Source: Cryptomeria japonica
Lineage: Eukaryota; Streptophyta; Pinopsida; Cupressales; Cupressaceae
Length of the DNA: 64,000 bases
Assembly: GCF_030272615.1 (NCBI RefSeq)
Contig: NC_081413.1
Span: 554,677,136-554,741,135, forward strand
Direction: 5' to 3'
Shown: positions 59,255 through 64,000 of the stretch, one piece after another
Layout of the letters: each line of letters begins with the position of its first letter
Position numbering within the stretch: position 1 is the first letter of the stretch
Position numbers and translations under genes: made by a program
Notes under the pieces: generated by a model
Seen by the model: the letters and a program-made list of their open reading frames with translations, nothing else
Told to the model about the DNA's origin: nothing
Databases searched by the model: none

Positions 59255-60355
59255 TGAGTACTCCTATGAGGGCAATACTTAGCAATGTGACCCTGTTGGC
59301 CACATGAAAAACATCCTGTACCATGACCATAACCACTGCCACCAGAGAGCGCAATCGACTATTGATGCCCACCCCAACCAACTACTGACTGAGTATTGTG
59401 AGAAGGTTGGTCATAGCGATCACGCTTGTGCTTCTCCCAATTCCTATCTCTTCTAGACTAAGAACCCTCACCCTGCCGATGATCAAAGTTCTTGCATTTC
59501 AACTGATGTTTTGGTTGTCCACGGGATGATTCTCCTTTAGAACCCTGACCCCTAGTGGATGTAATATGATTCTGCACTCCAATATCCTTTTCTACTTTCT
59601 CCTCCACTAGACGGGCTTTCTCAACTGTATCTTCCATGGACTTAGGTTCGAATACTCGCACATCTCCACTAATCTGATCATTAAGACCTCTGGTGAAATG
59701 TTGTACTAGCATAGTCTCATATTTTTTGATACTCAAATATCTCTTAAGATCATAAAAATGACACTCATACTGGTCTGTTGACATGGACTATTGACGCAAG
59801 TCATGGAACTCATACACTCTCCTTTGCCTCCAATGATTTGAAAGGAACCATGTTCAAAAAATGTTCCACAAACAACTCCAAAGAAATAGTATTGATGTCC
59901 AGATGAAGCTTTTTTTCCTCCAACTGCTTCCATGGGATGCAAAATTCCTTAGATGCATGAATGCACATCTAGCCTTAGTATTACTAGTGAAGGGGTGCAT
60001 AGCAAAACATCGTTCCAATTCAATCAGCCAGTTTTTAGCCTCTAAACTAGTTTCGGTACCATGGAATTTAGGAGGTTTGGTTCTTATCAAGTCAATCATG
60101 AATGTTACCTCCCATTCTCACAAATCATTAACCAGCCTCATTGGTGACATTTCATGAGCCCCATTCTCTTGGCGGGGACCCAAGCGGTCAAGAAGCTACT
60201 CAAGCAATACTTACAACTAATTTCCTGCTGACGCAAAATACTCACGTTCTTGATTACTAGAATCCCCGTGGGAAGTCTGAGAGGGGGTACTATCATTTTT
60301 TACCCATCTTCCACGTCCTCTACCTTGGCCTCTACTACAACCTCTACTTTAAGCT
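59255..60355 (-). pseudogene. Gypsy gag
   Basis: A Gly/Arg-rich start near 60350 (GRGRGRW) is followed by PPKFHGTETSLEAKNWLIEL (about 60070-60010), the usual opening of the Retrotrans_gag domain. Next come LVQHFTRGLNDQI and TVEKARLVEEKVE (about 59720-59610). A CCHC knuckle, CFSCGQQGHIAKYC, lies at about 59313-59270. Stops near 59785, 59458 and in the stretch between, and a shift near 59930, break it. The motif order is that of gypsy gag; nothing of pol remains. Confidence 0.75.
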
Positions 60356-60499
60356 CATGGTATCTTACTAGACAACACAACGACATGAATGAGACATGAT
60401 ACCGATAAAAGTTACGCACACACTACAAACATACAAAAAACAAATGAACCCAAGAACATCCAAAGAACCCAATGTTTTAACATGGGCTCTGATACGAAG

Positions 60500-60603
60500 T
60501 GTCACGCCCTACCACAAGGCCCAGAGGACATAATATCTATGAACATGAAAATGTGAGAATTGTTTTCTATATAAAATATAACACATACAAATGCTAAAGA
60601 TAC
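60500..60603 (-). repeat. 5' LTR of the gypsy remnant, inner part
   Basis: Starts TGTCACGCCC beside the PBS-like sequence and runs into 'aaatgctaaagatac', where the LTR of copia C begins. GATAC (60599-60603) is the expected target duplication of copia C; its partner would lie outside the window. Confidence 0.7.
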
Positions 60604-60954
60604 TGAAGAAGTTGAGAAAATACTTCAGAGATCCCAAGAACACCTACAAGCAAAATACCTGTCACAAGAGAAGATTGGAGACAAAAACACAATAATGGCT
60701 CTGAAGAAAAATATTATCATTCAGAGGGGGAATATGATAGAAAAATACAATACAATATTTATGAAAGGAGAATATGAAACCCTAACGATGTGCAACCCTA
60801 AAGAAACCCTAAAAGGATAAAGTGTATTTTAATAATTAAAATAATTATTAAATACCTACCATATTATTAAATGCCCAAGTTTAGCTTAAGCATAGAGTAT
60901 AATAGACTAATAATTAAATAAATAAATATTAGTGAATACAAGATAACTCTAACA
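60604..60954 (-). repeat. 3' LTR of copia C
   Basis: In plus sense it runs TGAAGAAGTTGAG to ACTCTAACA (351 bp). Reverse-complemented, its end and middle match the LTRs at 36466 and 39068: 'aagctaaa', 'ttagggtttc', 'ccattattgtg', 'tgtgacaggt', 'aggtgttct.ggg'. The PPT-proximal DNA matches even better. Confidence 0.85.
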
Positions 60955-61185
60955 GCCCCCCTTAAGATGAACTTAGGGAGTAGCTAAAAAACTAAATGCA
61001 TGAAAGCAAAAAGCAACTACATGAAGAAGGCAAATTTGGGTCCCGACAACAAGGCTTGATGAGGTACCCAATCACAACCAAATCTCTATGAACCATAGAA
61101 ATAGAGAAAACAACATGGGAAAAAACTCTACTCCAAAAAGAGATCGAAAAATCATGCTCTAAAAAAACATGAAGGAAGGAAGGCG

Positions 61186-63795
61186 TCAATGAGAACCCCC
61201 AAGGACAACTTCCTTCACCCCAAGCATAGAGCTCAACTGAAGATAGCGCGAAGATGCAAAAGGTTTAGTGAAGATGTCAGCAACCTGCTCCTTTGTAGGA
61301 ATATACTCCAAGATGAGAAAGCCATCCTGAATCAACTATCTGATGAAGTGCATGTGAAGCTCAATGTGTTTAGTCCTTTAGTGCTCCACTAGTTTGCGGG
61401 AAATGTAAATGGCACTCTGATTGTCACACCAAAGAAGAGTGGGACTATCACGAGGGAACCCAAACTCTGTCATCAACTACTGAAGCCATAAAACCTCTTG
61501 ACTAGATAACACTGTTGCTCGGTACTCAGCCTCTGTAGATGATAATGCAATAGAAGACTGCTTCTTGCAAGACCACGTGATAGGACCAGAACCATGGAAA
61601 AAAAAAAAGCCAGAAGTAGACTTCTGATCATGAGCATCACCAGCCCAATATGAGTCAGTGAAGCCAACAATGTGAGAGGATCTTGAAGTATAGTGAATGC
61701 CAAACTTTGTAGTGCCCTAAATGTATCTCCAAATACGTTTGGTAGCTTGCCAATGGCTCTCATGAGGATCATGAGAGAACCTAGAGACAAGACCAACTGC
61801 AAAGGAAATATCCGGATGAGAATGTTTCAAGTGCAACAAACTACCAACCAACTTCCTGTATAAGGTAGGATCCACAAAAGTTGTAGAACAAGTGGTAGAC
61901 AAAATAAAACCTAAGTGAAAACGTGTGGGTGTAGGCTTGCAAGAAAGCATGTCAAATCTATGAAGCATATTAAGAGCATAATTTTGCTGAAGTATGGAAA
62001 TCCCATCAGAAGACTGAATAACCTGTAGGCCCAAAAAATAGTGCAGAAGGCCAAGATCTAACATCTCAAACTACTCCATCAAGGCCCTTTGAATATCTCA
62101 AATCAAGGAGGGTGAGCTACTGGTAATAATAAGATCATAAACATAGAGCACAAGGATAACTTTATCATCCCCTTGATGCTAAATATATACCATGGGATTA
62201 GAATGACAACGTGTGAAGAGTGTGGAGAGAAAGAAAGAGTCCATCTTCTCATACCAGGCCCGAGGATCCTGTTTGAGACCATATAATGAATTTTGAAGTC
62301 TGCAAACCAAAGAGGAATCCTAAACAAATCCCTAAGGATGCTTGATATAGATCTCCTCATGAAGGTATCCATTGAAGAAGGAACTCTTCACATACATCTG
62401 AAAAATTGTCCATCCCTGTGAAGTTGCAAGTGAAAGTACAAAGTGAATAGAATTCATCTTGGCGACATGAGCAAAGTTCTCAGAGTAATCAATACCCTCC
62501 ACTTGAGAAAACCCCTTCGCAAAAAGACGAGCCTTATACTTATTAATAGAACCATCTGCAACATACTTGGTATGGTACACCCACTTGCACCGAACCAAAT
62601 TTCTTACTTTTAGAAGAGTACAAAGATCCCAAGTATGATTTTTTATCTAAGAATAATACTTCTCATCCATGGCCCTATCCCACTTTGAGTGACCTATCGC
62701 CTCTGAATTTTTTTGAGGATCATCCGAAATGGCATGACTCAGAATACTAGAACCAAATGTCTATGCACGAGTACGATGAGTGTCTGAAGGATCACCTGCC
62801 ATAGAACCAACAACATCACCTGTAAATTAGGTCCACTTGGGTAAAGTCTGAGCTACAGGTGGTGGTAGTGGGGATGATGGGTCATCATCTGCATCATCCT
62901 CAAAGAATATGGAATCCTCAAAAGATGAAGAGGGAGGAGGAGGTAGTGAGGGAGAAATTGGTGATGTAGAATCGATCTGAGGAAGGCGCTCATCAAACTA
63001 GACATCTCGGCTAAACAGTACCTCTCGGGAATCAAGATCAAACAACCTATATGCCTTAGCATCCTCACAGTAGCCAACAAATATGAGTGGTTGAATCTTC
63101 CTCTCCATGGATTTCCTCTGAGCATCTGGAATAAATGCCCAAGCCTCACTACCCAAAACTCGAAATGATGAAACATTAGGCTTGACATTGGACCAAGCCT
63201 CCTTAGGAGTCATTTGGTGCAATGCCTTATGAGGCATATGATTCTAAATATAAGTGGCAGAATTAACTGCCTCAGCCCAAAAAGAAGGTTGCATAGAACG
63301 TGACTGAAGCATACAATTGGCCATCTCCTATAGTGTTATGTTCTTTCTCTTAGCAACACCATTCTGTTGAGGAGTGTGAGGAGCTGATAAATGATGCTAC
63401 AAACCATTCTCTATGCAGAAATCTATAAAATTTTGATTCACATACACTCTCCCATTATCTGTGTGTATCCTCCTGATAGAAAGACTAGATTGCTTCTCTA
63501 CAAATGTCTTAAAGACTCGAAATGAATCAAAGACATCAGACTTGTACTTAAGAAAGTACACCCATGTAAATTTGGAGAAGTCATAAATGAATGTGAGCAC
63601 ATACTTGGAACCTGAAAAAGATGGAGTCGGAAATGACATAAGATCACTGTGTATCAAATCCAAGGGTGCCTTAGCACATGTGGCTCTACCTGTAGGAAAA
63701 GGATCCCGATGATTCTTTCCAAGTGCACAACCTTGACATACACCATCAATACTGGATATCTGAGAGAGTCCAATCACAAGTCTTTGTGTGCTCAT
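61186..63795 (-). pseudogene. Copia C integrase, RT and RNase H, broken
   Basis: Integrase at 63795-62998: CQGCALGKNHR, LIHSDLM (first Asp), RIHTDNGRVY (second Asp) and TPQQNGVAKRKN (catalytic Glu position now Lys). RT at 62598-61717: KWVYHTKYVADGSI, FQMYVKSSFFNG (catalytic Asp replaced by Tyr), YGLKQDPRAWYEK, LYVYDLIIT (YVDD changed to YVYD) and LGLLHYFLGLQV. RNase H at 61802-61260: STSGFFFF, SSTEAEYRA, WCDNQSAIYISR, TKHIELHMHFIR. The natural stop is at 61186. More than ten in-frame stops occur, many at expected CAG codons (63397, 63328, 63244, 62998, 61477). Confidence 0.85.
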
Positions 63796-63807
63796 CTGTT
63801 GTAAGTG

Positions 63808-64000
63808 TAGACACCTAAAATTGTCATGTCTAATTAAATAAATATTTTATTTATTTAATTATCTAAGCCTAATTCTTCTATTAATTAAATAAATTTTTAT
63901 TTATTTAATTAATTCATTTATCCTCTTCTAGCCTTATTTCTCATTTAAATAAATACATTTATTTATTTAAATTATCCCTTTCCTAAATTAAATAAATATT
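63808..64000. mobile_element. Start of another LTR-like insertion in copia C
   Basis: TGTAGACACCTAAAATT at 63808 begins an AATTAAATAAATA-rich block unlike copia pol, cutting the integrase frame of C just upstream of STQRL. Its first 17 bases are the exact reverse complement of the end at 20655-20671. The two therefore belong to one LTR family with inverted ends, or lie in opposite orientation. The rest is outside the window. Confidence 0.55.

Larger units (their letters stand above)
58629..60603 (-). mobile_element. Ty3/gypsy remnant, gag only
   Basis: On the minus strand: a right-hand (5') LTR from 60500 outward, a PBS-like GCTCTGATACGA in plus sense at 60486-60497, gag at 60355-59255, and a pyrimidine-rich PPT complement 'tcctccccct' at 58949-58958. 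The left-hand (3') LTR is 58629-58948. Protease, RT, RNase H and integrase are absent; only about 1.55 kb lies between the LTRs. The right LTR is cut after about 104 bp by copia C; the left LTR lacks about the outer 30 bp. Confidence 0.75.
60604..63807 (-). mobile_element. Copia C, 3' part (continues beyond the window)
   Basis: The 3' LTR (60604-60954), PPT complement 'gcccccctt' and a pol sequence in a different, more diverged copia lineage than A and B. It is inserted in the gypsy LTR and is itself interrupted at 63808 by DNA starting TGTAGACACC. The 5' LTR, gag and protease are not in the window. Confidence 0.85.

Noticed and set aside
60590-60780. An apparent in-frame coiled-coil peptide (AKDTEEVEKILQRSQEHLQ) running on from the ORF at 58271
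   Set aside because: The stretch is the outer end of the copia C LTR read on the opposite strand; it matches the LTR ends at 36820 and 39423. The reading frame is coincidental.

Overview
The window looks like a gene-poor, AT-rich stretch of plant nuclear DNA, most likely from a seed plant with a large repeat-rich genome. A conifer or other gymnosperm is my inference; nothing in the sequence proves it. The evidence is layered plant Ty1/copia and Ty3/gypsy LTR retrotransposons with TGGTATCAGAGC-type primer-binding sites, a hAT transposase relic, and one spliced gene of a plant-specific universal-stress-protein (USP)-like family with GT-AG introns. I saw no rRNA gene, CRISPR array, intact tRNA gene or organellar block.

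Layout. 1-8.5 kb: AT-rich DNA holding two diverged members of a dispersed repeat. 8.5-13.1 kb: part of a copia LTR, then a decayed hAT transposase on the + strand with a TATA box and a probable 5'-UTR intron, then a 2-copy tandem repeat. 13.6-16.9 kb: a long broken reading frame on the - strand encoding an unidentified coiled-coil protein. 16.9-22.4 kb: low-complexity DNA and LTR-like scraps. 22.4-25.5 kb: a degenerate ~95-bp tandem array, then a ~1.4-kb segment in two direct copies, each with a tRNA-like SINE head. 25.5-29.4 kb: the only convincing host gene, four exons joined in phase to give 244 codons, with a foldback MITE in intron 2. 29.7-36.5 kb: tandem duplications, a run of seven consecutive short hairpins near 32.5 kb, and an LTR-like region with a CGTACG-motif cluster. 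36.5-39.4 kb: a non-autonomous LTR element with both LTRs, PBS and PPT but no recognisable retroelement protein.

41-64 kb is a nest of retroelements. A + strand copia-like family with an extra coiled-coil ORF is arranged so that one LTR (42190-43340) has a PPT before it and a PBS after it. Copia A (- strand, 44809-58114, 5-bp TSD ATGTG) is inserted into that family. Copia B (- strand, 51010-56645, TSD CTTTT) is inserted into the 5' LTR of A. A gag-only gypsy relic (58629-60603) lies to the right, and copia C (- strand, from 60604) is inserted into its right LTR. A further element appears to start inside C at 63808. Element C shares its LTR and PPT-proximal sequence with the non-autonomous element at 36.5-39.4 kb, so a C-like element is its probable source of enzymes.

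Most retroelement frames are broken, and many stops lie where a CAG glutamine codon is expected, as C-to-T decay at methylated sites would produce. Element A still has a 571-codon open RT-RNase H frame. The host gene is intact by reading frame and splice sites.
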